Shown here piece by piece: positions 1 through 7,865 of a DNA stretch of 49,985 bases. A program made the position numbers and the translations under genes. Below the pieces are notes generated by a model. The model ran no database searches. It had not been told where the DNA came from and saw only the letters and a list, made by a program, of their open reading frames with translations. Numbering within the stretch: the first letter of the stretch is position 1; every line of letters starts with the position of its first letter. This stretch comes from Metaruminococcus_A sp900762715 (GTDB lineage: Bacteria > Bacillota > Clostridia > Oscillospirales > Ruminococcaceae), in NCBI GenBank assembly GCA_048204295.1, contig DBFBLF010000007.1:1-49985 (forward strand), in the 5' to 3' direction.

Positions 1-543
1 GAGGCGCTCTGTATGTTTTTTTATGCACCTCTATCTTCCTTTTACCCCCTGATGACAAGTGATTATTTTAACTTATCGGCTTTGTATGGAAGTGCAGTTG
101 AACTTTCCTTTGCAATCGGAATGATCGTATCGTCGCTCTTATTTTCTAGTGTTCTGAAAGTCAAACGAAAAATTAGGGTTTCTTTTATCGGTTTGTTCGG
201 AATGGGCATAATGTCCGCAATATGCGGAGTAATACCGCCAGTCTATATCGGTTGGTTTTTCTTTGTAGTGTCTTGCATTGGCTTGGGAGCATCAGGAAAT
301 GTTCATACAATCCCATTAACCGCATATATACAGGAAACCGTAGCGCCAGAAAGAATGGGACGCGCCTTTTCAGTACTTACTTTGATTTCTTCCATTACCA
401 TGCCAATAGGATTGTTATTCAGCAGCCCTATTGCTGAAAAAGTAGGAGTAAATGTCTGGTTTTTTATTTCAGGAATCAGTATGATTGCACTTACGGCCAT
501 CATTGTGATTCGATACGCTATAAAGTGGAAAAGCAAAATATGA
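1..543 (+). CDS. MFS efflux transporter, C-terminal part (5' truncated by the window edge)
   Basis: The reading frame is open from base 1, so only the last about 180 residues are present; the first in-window ATG (13) is internal. The translation is strongly hydrophobic with about five membrane segments, ends in a short basic tail (WKSKI), and contains a loop with PERMGRAFSV. That loop resembles the cytoplasmic loop of the macrolide-efflux (Mef-like, MFS_3) branch of the major facilitator superfamily. Such proteins export drugs or other small hydrophobic molecules using the proton gradient. The stop overlaps the start of the next gene (ATGA), so the two are probably co-translated. The stretch is AT-richer than the genes from 1380 onward, which may mean recent acquisition. 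Substrate cannot be told from this fragment. Confidence 0.85.
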   Translation, partial: EALCMFFYAPLSSFYPLMTSDYFNLSALYGSAVELSFAIGMIVSSLLFSSVLKVKRKIRVSFIGLFGMGIMSAICGVIPPVYIGWFFFVVSCIGLGASGNVHTIPLTAYIQETVAPERMGRAFSVLTLISSITMPIGLLFSSPIAEKVGVNVWFFISGISMIALTAIIVIRYAIKWKSKI

Positions 544-974
544 TTAGAAAATTTCAAAAAGTAGATACCAAACAGGTGATGCAAATATGGCTGAATGGAA
601 ACGAGGAAGCACATCCTTTTATCCCGAAAGAGTATTGGAAGTCAAATTTTGAGATGGTACAAAAACATCTTTTACATGCGGAAGTCTATGTGTACGAAGA
701 TGCAGGAACCATATATGGATTTATCGGGATACAGGAAAATTATGTTGCTGGAATCTTTGTAAAAAAAGAGGTTCGTAGTACAGGTATTGGGAAACAATTG
801 CTGGATTATGTCAAAGCAATCCATCAAGCTTTAACACTTAATGTGTATCAGAAAAACAGGCGTGCGGTAGAGTTTTATAAACGGGAAGGCTTTTCTATCA
901 TTTTAGAGAATATAGAGACGGATACCGGAGAGATCGATTATACCATGCATTGGCATATTAACAAAAAGCAATAA
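540..974 (+). CDS. GNAT family N-acetyltransferase (YjaB-like)
   Basis: A 144-residue protein of the GNAT fold, which transfers acetyl from acetyl-CoA to an amine. The acetyl-CoA binding motif A is visible as VKKEVRSTGIGKQLLDYV (V/I-x-x-x-x-R-x-x-G-x-G), followed by the C-terminal motif NVYQKNRRAVEFYKREGF typical of this family. Overall pattern resembles E. coli YjaB. I chose ATG 540, which overlaps the MFS stop codon as ATGA; a GTG at 525 would add five residues. Neither start has a good ribosome binding site, which fits translational coupling to the MFS gene. The pairing with an efflux pump could mean a resistance or detoxification pair, but the acceptor substrate is unknown. Confidence 0.85.
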   Translation: MIRKFQKVDTKQVMQIWLNGNEEAHPFIPKEYWKSNFEMVQKHLLHAEVYVYEDAGTIYGFIGIQENYVAGIFVKKEVRSTGIGKQLLDYVKAIHQALTLNVYQKNRRAVEFYKREGFSIILENIETDTGEIDYTMHWHINKKQ

Positions 975-1179
975 GAATTATTGAAATTTAATTATTACGA
1001 TTGTTATGGGCTATCAACAATAACAAAGAAGAACAAGTCTGCCAAAGAAAAAGTGCGTAAGTTTGATATCGACCGGGTATCACTCATCCTCTTTGCAAAA
1101 TATAAATAAAATTAAGGCACTCCGCTTTTGCGAGTTTTTATCTCGATTTTGATTGATCCGATCGTTCTTTGACAAATTA
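975..1179 (+). other. Non-coding gap with a possible gene remnant
   Basis: No convincing gene lies between the acetyltransferase stop and the helicase end at 1380. The acetyltransferase frame stays open for 44 codons after its stop, to a TAA at 1107-1109. This piece has a protein-like composition (ending in DRVSLILFAKYK) but has no start codon or ribosome binding site, so it may be the tail of a degraded gene. I do not recognise it. The rest of the gap holds the terminator at 1180-1217 and about 160 bases in which I see nothing. Confidence 0.25.
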
Positions 1180-1217
1180 AAAGCTGCATTTTGAAAAATC
1201 AAAATGCAGCTTTTTTC
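1180..1217 (+). terminator. Intrinsic terminator after the MFS/GNAT genes
   Basis: Perfect 14-base arms (AAGCTGCATTTTG core) around a short A-rich loop, followed by TTTTTT on the plus strand. It would end the MFS-GNAT transcript. The minus-strand side is also T-containing, so it may work for the convergent helicase operon as well. Confidence 0.85.
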
Positions 1218-1379
1218 GTTTTTCCATGATTCTTTAGAATCGATTCCCAAGCGTCCGTAAAAAGGCGGAGTTTAGCAGCTTTTCCTTCTTATGTTCCCGC
1301 CGCAATTGGTCAGGCAATAGGACACCGCCGCAAGTTAAGCAATAAAAATACACCCGAACGTGTCCATAGAAACGCCTCT

Positions 1380-3557
1380 TTACACCTGTGTAAATTTTAC
1401 GCGGAAAGATATCGTCCTCGGTGTTGGTATGGAATCAAATTGTACAAGGTATGCACCTCTATCCATATCGATATCCAGAATACTTCCCTCGCCAAGATAC
1501 TCATGCCGAACCCGTGTCCCAATCGAAAGTAATTCACCTTTTAAATTTTCCGGCATATACTTTTCGCTGTATGTAATATATTCCCGTGCATCAGCAACAA
1601 GCGAATCGTTGGGTTTTTCCGCAAATTCCACCAGTTCATCATCAATATCCAGAACAAAGCGGGACGGATAGCGCGGGGACCCGTCAAAATTGCGGCCCTC
1701 CGCTCCGGACAGATATAATCCCTTCTCAGCGCGGGTCATTGCGACAAACGCAAGCCGCCGTTCCTCTTCCATGCCAAGCAGGTCTTTCGTTTTTCTGGAA
1801 GGAAAAACACCTTCGTTCATGCCGCAAAGCAGCACATAGGGGAACTCCAGGCCCTTTGCGGCGTGGACAGTCATCAGCCTCACCTTATCGGAAGTATCCT
1901 CCGCATCGCTGTTGGTAAAGAGTGCGACATGGGCGAGGTAATGCGCCGCCGTAGCCTCCTCTCCACAAGTTGTTTCATATTCATGAATCGACTGCTTGAG
2001 TTCCGCCAGATTATCCAACCGCTCCTGCCCGCCTTCCGTCCGAAGCATTGTCTCGTAGCCGCTCTCACTCAAAAGTGAAGACAGAAGATCGGATACCGGT
2101 TGTTCTTCATAATCGGCTGTGAAGTCGTCAATTAATCGAACGAAACGCTGCGCTTTCGTACCTTTGAAAATCTCATTGTCCAGCGTTTGTTTCAGGGCGT
2201 TATAGAGTGTACAGCCACATTTTTCGGCATACTCCTCCAGAAACGCCATACGCCTTCTGCCCATATTCCGTTTCGGGGTATTGATGATGCGGCGAAAAGA
2301 TAGATCGTCCTGCGAAACGACCATACGCAGATAACTGAGTGCGTCCTTTATTTCTGCCCGCCCAAAAAATGGAACGCCGCTGTAGATATGGTACGGCAGT
2401 TTTTCTTTCATCAAAGCCTCCTCTACCGGGCGCGTTACATAATGCGCCCGGTAGAGGACAGCCATGTCACGGTACGCTATACCGCTCTCATGTAATGCCT
2501 TGATCTGTGACACAATCCATGCCGCCTCGTCATCCGCATCTTTTGCAAAGCGGAACACCGGCTTTCTGCCGTCTGGAAGGATGGGTGTCAAGTCTTTTGC
2601 GACTCGGTACTTATTCTTTCCGATCAGCGAATTTGCCGCCGCTAGAATCTGTGGCGTAGAGCGGTAATTTTTCAGCATTAGAATCGTTTGCGTCTGTAAA
2701 AAATGCTTGTCAAATTCCAGCAGGTAGTTTACATTTGCGCCGCGCCACGTGTAAATTGTCTGATCCGGATCTCCGACAATGAACAAATTTTTATGATAGC
2801 CGCACAACGCCGTCATTAGCTCATATTGCAGACCGTCAATATCCTGAAACTCGTCGATCATGATATATTCCAGGCGTTTCTGCCATTTTAAACGGATTTC
2901 TTCGTTCTGCGAGAAAATATAGAGTGTAAACTTGATCAGGTCGTTATAGTCCAGCCCAAAGCACTTCTTTTCCTGATACAGATAGCCGTAGAAGATGATC
3001 TCGTCTTTCTCGCTGGCATTTCGGTATTTTTCATACAACGCCCCAAGAGACATATCTATCATATCAAGGTAATATTCCGGTTTCTTGAAAAGCTTTTGTA
3101 TCTCGATCATATTCCGCGCATCTGAAAATGTTCTGTCTCTTAGCGTCAGACCGCGTTCCTCATAAATTATGCGAAGTATAGCGTCAATATCGCTGTTGTC
3201 GAGGACGAGAAAGCTCTTCGGATATTGCACGGCATAACTGTCTTCCTGCAAAACGGACACACAGAAGCCATGAAACGTATTGATATAGCCCGTATCGTTG
3301 TCTCCGATCAGGTTATGAATACGCTGGCGCATCTCACTCGCCGCCTTATTTGTAAAGGTGACGCACAAGATATTTTCAGGGAGTATCCCCAGTTCGTTTA
3401 CCAAAAAGGCAAAACGATGGGTCAGCGCCCTTGTCTTGCCGGAGCCGGCACCCGCTATCACGCGCACAAAACCCTCTGTTGAAGTCACGGCGGCAAGTTG
3501 CTCGTTATTTAATTTTGGTCCCATTTTCTCGCCGCCTTTTGTCAATTCATAATCCAT
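1380..3557 (-). CDS. UvrD/PcrA-type superfamily 1 DNA helicase
   Basis: A 725-residue ATP-dependent 3'-5' helicase. All SF1A motifs are visible: Walker A GAGSGKT at residues 36-42, motif Ia VTFTNKAASEMR, Walker B DEFQD near 235, motif III QTIYTWRGA, motif IV LKNYRST, motif V TVHAAKGLEF and motif VI VAMTRAEKG near 605. The C-terminal about 45 residues (GTRVRHEYLGEGSILDID) look like the small Tudor-like tail of PcrA, which in PcrA contacts RNA polymerase. It starts 12 bases after the uvrA-like gene ends, so the two form an operon. An internal ATG at 3524 preceded by AAAGGCGG is an equally good start. At 725 residues it is close to the normal PcrA size. Whether it is the housekeeping PcrA or a second paralogue tied to the UvrA-like protein cannot be decided here. 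Confidence 0.93.
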   Translation of the reverse strand: MDYELTKGGEKMGPKLNNEQLAAVTSTEGFVRVIAGAGSGKTRALTHRFAFLVNELGILPENILCVTFTNKAASEMRQRIHNLIGDNDTGYINTFHGFCVSVLQEDSYAVQYPKSFLVLDNSDIDAILRIIYEERGLTLRDRTFSDARNMIEIQKLFKKPEYYLDMIDMSLGALYEKYRNASEKDEIIFYGYLYQEKKCFGLDYNDLIKFTLYIFSQNEEIRLKWQKRLEYIMIDEFQDIDGLQYELMTALCGYHKNLFIVGDPDQTIYTWRGANVNYLLEFDKHFLQTQTILMLKNYRSTPQILAAANSLIGKNKYRVAKDLTPILPDGRKPVFRFAKDADDEAAWIVSQIKALHESGIAYRDMAVLYRAHYVTRPVEEALMKEKLPYHIYSGVPFFGRAEIKDALSYLRMVVSQDDLSFRRIINTPKRNMGRRRMAFLEEYAEKCGCTLYNALKQTLDNEIFKGTKAQRFVRLIDDFTADYEEQPVSDLLSSLLSESGYETMLRTEGGQERLDNLAELKQSIHEYETTCGEEATAAHYLAHVALFTNSDAEDTSDKVRLMTVHAAKGLEFPYVLLCGMNEGVFPSRKTKDLLGMEEERRLAFVAMTRAEKGLYLSGAEGRNFDGSPRYPSRFVLDIDDELVEFAEKPNDSLVADAREYITYSEKYMPENLKGELLSIGTRVRHEYLGEGSILDIDMDRGAYLVQFDSIPTPRTISFRVKFTQV

Positions 3558-3569
3558 AAAAAATTCGAT

Positions 3570-6086
3570 TTATCCTATATATCGTTTCAAATAAAGTCCT
3601 GTCTTACTGTCTTTGCATTTACAGATTTCTTCCGGCGTACCGTGCGCTACGATCCTGCCTCCATACATGCCCCCGCCCGGCCCCATGTCGATTACATAGT
3701 CGGCGTTTCGGATAACGTCCATGTCATGTTCAATGACAATCACCGTCGCGCCGTTTTCAATCAGGCTTTTGAAAACGTTCATCAGTGTTGCCACATCCAA
3801 GGGGTGAAGCCCGATGGTCGGCTCATCAAAGACAAATACGGAATCTGACTGGCCCTTTCCCATCTCACTTGCCAGCTTCAAACGCTGTGCTTCTCCTCCG
3901 GACAAACTCGGCGTTTCCTCGCCAAGTGTAAGGTAACCAAGTCCCAAATCATGAAGCACCTGCAGCTTCCGTTCCACGTTCGGAAGATCGGCACACACTG
4001 TGAGCACCTGGTCAATGCTCATATCCATCAGCTCCGGCAGAGTGTATCCCGTATCCCCCTTCTTCGGGATTCTTCGGACGAGGCCTGCCTCCTTGGAGTA
4101 CCGGGAACCGCCGCAATCCGGGCAAGGGATGTCCACATCCGGCAGGAACTGCACATCAAGGCTGATTGTTCCCGTCCCATCACAGATTGGGCAGCGCAAG
4201 ATTCCTGTATTATAGGAAAAATCACCGGCCTTATAGCCCTTTGCCTTCGCATCCGGCGTTCTCGCATAGACCTTGCGCAGCTCGTCATGTACATCGGCAT
4301 AAGTGGCCACAGTAGAGCGCACATTAATGCCTATAGGTGTTGCGTCGATCAATTTGACCTGCCGAATGCCGTCCGCGGATATGGATTTCACATACTCCGG
4401 CAGCTTAGCCCCTTTTATTTTCGCTTCCAGAGCAGGAATCAGGCTTTCGAGAATCATTGTGGTCTTTCCGGAGCCGGACACGCCGGTCACAGCGATCATC
4501 CGACCTTTCGGGAAATCCACCTCCAGCGGTTTTACCGTATGAATCTCTGAGGTGGACAGATGGATCGTGCCAAAATCGAACATCTCCTTAGCGGAGACAT
4601 GGTTTCCCACATGGATAATCGTCTTTCCCGTGAGAAATCCTGCGATTTTTGAGGAGGGGTTGTTCTTTACATCATCTATGCTTCCCTGCGCAATGATTGT
4701 ACCACCGTTCGCGCCCGCTTCGGGGCCAAGCTCGATCAGCCAATCCGCTTCGTTCAGCACATTGATGTCATGGTCTACCAGAATTACCGTATTGCCGTCG
4801 GAAAGTAAATCCTGCATGACACCGGCTAACCCTTCCATATTGGAAGGATGCAGGCCGATGGACGGCTCGTCCAACACGTAGAGAACACCGGTCGTTCTGT
4901 TTCGTACCGCTCTCGCCAGCTGCATCCGCTGACGTTCCCCGGTGGAAAGTGTGGACGCCGCACGGTCAAGGGCTAGATAGGAAAGCCCCAGGTCCATCAA
5001 CCGTTTTGCCGCCCCTTGGAAAGAATCGCAGATATTTTCCGCCATCGGGCGCATCTCTTTTGGAAGTGATTCCGGTACGCCTGCAACCCACTCCGACAGA
5101 TTAGAAAGGGGCATCCTGCAAACCTCGGCAAGAGATATCTCACGCAGCCTCGGCGCACAGGCGGCTTCGGAAAGCCTAGTGCCGCTGCAGTCCGGGCATA
5201 CGCTCTGCCGCAGAAATTTTTCCACCCGTTTCATACCCTTTTCGTCTTTGACTTTCGACAGGGCATTTTCTACGGTATAGGTAGCGTTAAAATAGGTAAA
5301 ATCCATATCACCCGCCGCACCGCTTGTTTTATTTTGATAGATAATATTCTTCTTGACGGCCGGCCCGTGAAAGACAATATCCCGTTCTTTTTCTGTCAAA
5401 TCTTTAAACGGAACATCCGTCCGGACCCCCATCTCACGAGCAATATCTTTCATAAGTGACCACATCAGTGTCTGCCAAGGCGCAACAGCACCTTCGTCAA
5501 TCGTCAAATTTTTATTCGGTACCAACGTCGATTCATCCACAGTACGGATAATTCCGGTTCCGTTGCAGCGCTTACATGCCCCCTGACTATTAAATGCCAG
5601 TTCCTCTGCACTTGGCGCAAAGAAATGTTCGCCGCACTCCGGGCACACCAGTTCCAGCCCTGCAGCAATATTCAGAGACGGCTCCACGTAGTGACCATTC
5701 GGGCACCGATGGTTTGCAAGCCTTGAATACATTAAGCGCAGGCTGTTTAATAATTCCGTCCCTGTGCCAAACGTACTGCGGATGCCGGGAACGCCCGGCC
5801 TCTGCCGGAGCGCAAGCGCAGCTGGAACATAAAGCACTTCGTCCACCTGTGCTTTCTCTGCCTGTGTCATGCGCCGTCTCGTGTAAGTAGAAAGAGCCTC
5901 CAGATACCGCCTTGAACCTTCCGCATAGAGAATATCGAGAGCCAGCGATGATTTCCCAGAACCGGATACGCCGGCAATTCCAACTATTTTATGGAGCGGG
6001 ACATCGACATCAATATTTTTCAGGTTATGCACACGTCCGCCACGGATTCTAATATGGGACGGCGTTTTCATTTCACTGCTTCCCAT
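3570..6086 (-). CDS. UvrA-like excinuclease ABC ATPase lacking the UvrB-binding domain
   Basis: An 838-residue tandem ABC ATPase of the UvrA family. N-terminal Walker A GVSGSGKS at 39-46, first signature LSTGERQRMQLARA near 385 with Walker B DEPSIGLHP, second Walker A GVSGSGKTT near 538, second signature LSGGEAQRLKLA near 730 with DEPTIGLHP. Zinc-finger cysteine pairs are present (CPECG...CKRCNGTG; CPICDGTG...CPDCGGSRY). Classical UvrA has about 940 residues; between the first Walker A and the first zinc finger, where UvrA carries its UvrB-binding domain of more than 100 residues, only a short linker remains. This matches the UvrA2 class, linked in some bacteria to tolerance of DNA-binding drugs. 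Start ATG 6086 has AGGAG eight bases upstream. It is the first gene of a pair with the helicase at 1380-3557. Confidence 0.93.
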   Translation of the reverse strand: MGSSEMKTPSHIRIRGGRVHNLKNIDVDVPLHKIVGIAGVSGSGKSSLALDILYAEGSRRYLEALSTYTRRRMTQAEKAQVDEVLYVPAALALRQRPGVPGIRSTFGTGTELLNSLRLMYSRLANHRCPNGHYVEPSLNIAAGLELVCPECGEHFFAPSAEELAFNSQGACKRCNGTGIIRTVDESTLVPNKNLTIDEGAVAPWQTLMWSLMKDIAREMGVRTDVPFKDLTEKERDIVFHGPAVKKNIIYQNKTSGAAGDMDFTYFNATYTVENALSKVKDEKGMKRVEKFLRQSVCPDCSGTRLSEAACAPRLREISLAEVCRMPLSNLSEWVAGVPESLPKEMRPMAENICDSFQGAAKRLMDLGLSYLALDRAASTLSTGERQRMQLARAVRNRTTGVLYVLDEPSIGLHPSNMEGLAGVMQDLLSDGNTVILVDHDINVLNEADWLIELGPEAGANGGTIIAQGSIDDVKNNPSSKIAGFLTGKTIIHVGNHVSAKEMFDFGTIHLSTSEIHTVKPLEVDFPKGRMIAVTGVSGSGKTTMILESLIPALEAKIKGAKLPEYVKSISADGIRQVKLIDATPIGINVRSTVATYADVHDELRKVYARTPDAKAKGYKAGDFSYNTGILRCPICDGTGTISLDVQFLPDVDIPCPDCGGSRYSKEAGLVRRIPKKGDTGYTLPELMDMSIDQVLTVCADLPNVERKLQVLHDLGLGYLTLGEETPSLSGGEAQRLKLASEMGKGQSDSVFVFDEPTIGLHPLDVATLMNVFKSLIENGATVIVIEHDMDVIRNADYVIDMGPGGGMYGGRIVAHGTPEEICKCKDSKTGLYLKRYIG

Positions 6087-6097
6087 GGCCTTTACTC

Positions 6098-6176
6098 CTA
6101 TTTCAACTTTTCGTTATCCGCTTTGTATTTGAAACCCCAGTTCATGATTGCATAGAAAATTGGCGTAAGATTCCAT
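6098..6176 (-). other. Possible short ORFs just upstream of the uvrA-like gene
   Basis: Two small overlapping minus-strand frames lie here: 6176-6114 (20 codons) and 6145-6098 (15 codons, MNWGFKYKADNEKLK). The stop codon of the second overlaps the AGGAG ribosome binding site of the uvrA-like gene, and its frame is open upstream for another 14 or so codons with protein-like composition. It could be a translated leader or the tail of a lost gene. Neither has a well-spaced ribosome binding site. I see nothing else in 6177-6298. Confidence 0.2.
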
Positions 6177-6298
6177 TTCCTTATGCTTGACCGCACACAG
6201 TTTCACCCTCGTATTTCCTGTTCAAAACTAAATACCGCCGTTTGTTCAGAAGCGCCCGCCAATCCGCAGCTCTCTTAAGGCCATCCCTCTACAAGGCG

Positions 6299-7204
6299 CT
6301 ACTCGTTTGCCGCCGGCAGGGCCTCGACAGCGCCGGAATGTTTTTGAGGCTTATCTTTGGCGTTTTTAATAACCCGAGTAACCTTCCAGCCGTCAGAACA
6401 GCGCATAAACCGCAGCCGGCTTATAAAGGAACCGTGGGTTTTACAGCAGGCTTCGGCCCAATAACCGCCGTCCGCCGCGCCTTTCCAACGAGTTCGCTCA
6501 TGCAGTAGCCTTCCACAGACCGGGCAGCAAAAACGGCTGACTTTGGGCGCGCTCAAAGCTTCTTTTTTGGTTTTAAAAGTACCAAGGCGCTTGGATTTCG
6601 CAACTTTTTGGGGCCGCATTTTCCAAGCGGAACGCTCATAATCAGAAAAACCCTCCTGCAGATTAAGACAGCGGGCCACCTTTGCGGTGTAGCACGCGTC
6701 GTTAAGCGCGTTATGGAGACGGTTCTTGGTTTCAATGCCAAAGTGTTCCAGCGCGTATTCCAAAGAACGCTGGTTTTTTCCTTCATCCGCCTGGCGGTTG
6801 AAAATGACCTGCAGATTGTACCAACGGCTGCACCATTCGACGTCCAGACCATAAAAAACAAGGTTCTGTTTCAAAATCGGGATATCATCATACCCCCAAG
6901 TGACAAAAGCAAAATCCTGCCCGCACCAATCCTTAAAACGGGCGGCGGCTTCCTCAAAATCAACTCCGGCGGCAATTTCCTCCTTATCCACCCCAGTCAG
7001 TTTTTTGACCATATAATGAAGCCGTTTATAATGCCGCAGCCGTATGTTGACCTCAAACCGGTCTATCAGCTCAAAATCACGGTTCAGTTTTACTGCGCCA
7101 ATCTGAAAAATTTCAAAGGGGAGCTGTTCCCCGATTTTTACATAAGGGTAGCTCTGCCGGGAAACTGGCTGATTCCACTCCAGATCCATTACAACATATT
7201 CCAA
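6299..7204 (-). CDS. DEDDh 3'-5' exonuclease with C-terminal zinc-binding segment
   Basis: A 301-residue protein of the RNase T/DnaQ exonuclease superfamily. Residues 7-11 read DLEWN (Exo I, the D-x-E metal ligands), a WGYDD segment near 106 gives Exo II, and HNALNDA near 168 gives the H-x4-D of Exo III, so the metal site looks intact. The last third holds cysteine clusters (CCPVCGRLLHERTRWKG, then ACCKTHG) that could bind zinc; the bare exonuclease family is usually shorter. I chose the TTG at 7204, which gives the family-typical start (M)EYVVMDLEWNQP and has GGGAG 11 bases upstream; an in-frame TTG at 7225 would extend it. It likely processes single-stranded DNA or RNA ends; the exact substrate is not evident. 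Confidence 0.85.
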   Translation of the reverse strand: MEYVVMDLEWNQPVSRQSYPYVKIGEQLPFEIFQIGAVKLNRDFELIDRFEVNIRLRHYKRLHYMVKKLTGVDKEEIAAGVDFEEAAARFKDWCGQDFAFVTWGYDDIPILKQNLVFYGLDVEWCSRWYNLQVIFNRQADEGKNQRSLEYALEHFGIETKNRLHNALNDACYTAKVARCLNLQEGFSDYERSAWKMRPQKVAKSKRLGTFKTKKEALSAPKVSRFCCPVCGRLLHERTRWKGAADGGYWAEACCKTHGSFISRLRFMRCSDGWKVTRVIKNAKDKPQKHSGAVEALPAANE

Positions 7205-7281
7205 TTTTATCAACGCTCCCAGCAATCAAGCGCACTTCGACCGGAACCAAGGCCAAACACGCCGCTATTTCTTAAAATATT

Positions 7282-7287
7282 ATTATA
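7282..7287 (-). promoter_or_regulatory. Likely -10 box for the exonuclease gene
   Basis: A perfect TATAAT on the minus strand inside an AT-rich stretch about 75 bases before the TTG start. The best -35 match (TTTTCA, 17 bases away) is weak. Confidence 0.4.
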
Positions 7288-7602
7288 TCACAGCACAATT
7301 CAAATGAAAAGCAAGTCCAAGGCGTTCCTTTTAATAAAAATACAATTACACCGCTAGGATTTTTGTTTGTTCAAATCTTGAAAAAAAGTGGGAACAGCTA
7401 AGATAGGAGCAATTACAAAAATGACATCCCCGTAAGCCACCAACAGCGTGAGCTGTCGTAAACAAATAGAGGTTCTTCTCAAAATAAAAATATATGCGCC
7501 GTTCTTTTGGGAGGGGTTCTGGCAAGTGTGTGTTGTTGTCTGAATGTATGAGTGATGAAAACAGGCGAGTTTGAACCCGAACGGCCCTGTCACAATTAAC
7601 GT

Positions 7603-7782
7603 ATGTCATTATTACATCAGGGTACAGAAAATCATCTTGACCAGCTGGCCAACTAATTCAATTGGGCCGCCAGCACAGGTTGCTTGCAGGATCATTATAT
7701 TGGAATGCCTATTTACCATCTGGAACCCGGGCTGCCGGCTGAACTGAAAAAAATCGCCCTGCTTTCTCAACAAGTAAAATAG
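7603..7782 (+). pseudogene. Possible gene remnant in the 7205-7865 gap
   Basis: The 660-base gap between the exonuclease start and the amidohydrolase end has no clear gene. One plus-strand frame runs from ATG 7603 to a TAG at 7780-7782 with a single in-frame TAA at 7654-7656; the part after it (IYHLEPGLPAELKKIALLSQ) reads like the end of a real protein. This fits a gene broken by a nonsense codon or truncated, but I do not recognise the family and there is no good ribosome binding site. Minus-strand frames at 7346-7609 are cysteine- and aromatic-rich and look like translated non-coding DNA. Confidence 0.25.
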
Positions 7783-7785
7783 CGT

Positions 7786-7833
7786 GTAAATTAAAATCCC
7801 CTCATGCAAAATCATGAGGGGATTTTAATTTAC
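7786..7833. terminator. Strong bidirectional terminator
   Basis: Perfect 21-base inverted repeat (7786-7806 and 7813-7833) with a 6-base loop. The stem contains AAAATCCCCTCATG, so the outer part supplies A/U tracts in both directions. It ends the amidohydrolase transcript. Confidence 0.85.
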
Positions 7834-7865
7834 AGACCGGTTTTAATTTTCCTTGCCGAATAACT

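Noticed and set aside
5594..5890. Many plus-strand frames over the uvrA-like, FAD and dehydrogenase genes
   Set aside because: They are shadows of well-supported minus-strand genes, with no ribosome sites or recognisable domains.
7346..7609. Minus-strand frames of 79-87 codons in the gap upstream of the exonuclease
   Set aside because: Low-quality composition (many Cys, Phe, Tyr), no ribosome site, and two overlapping frames equally long; more likely non-coding.
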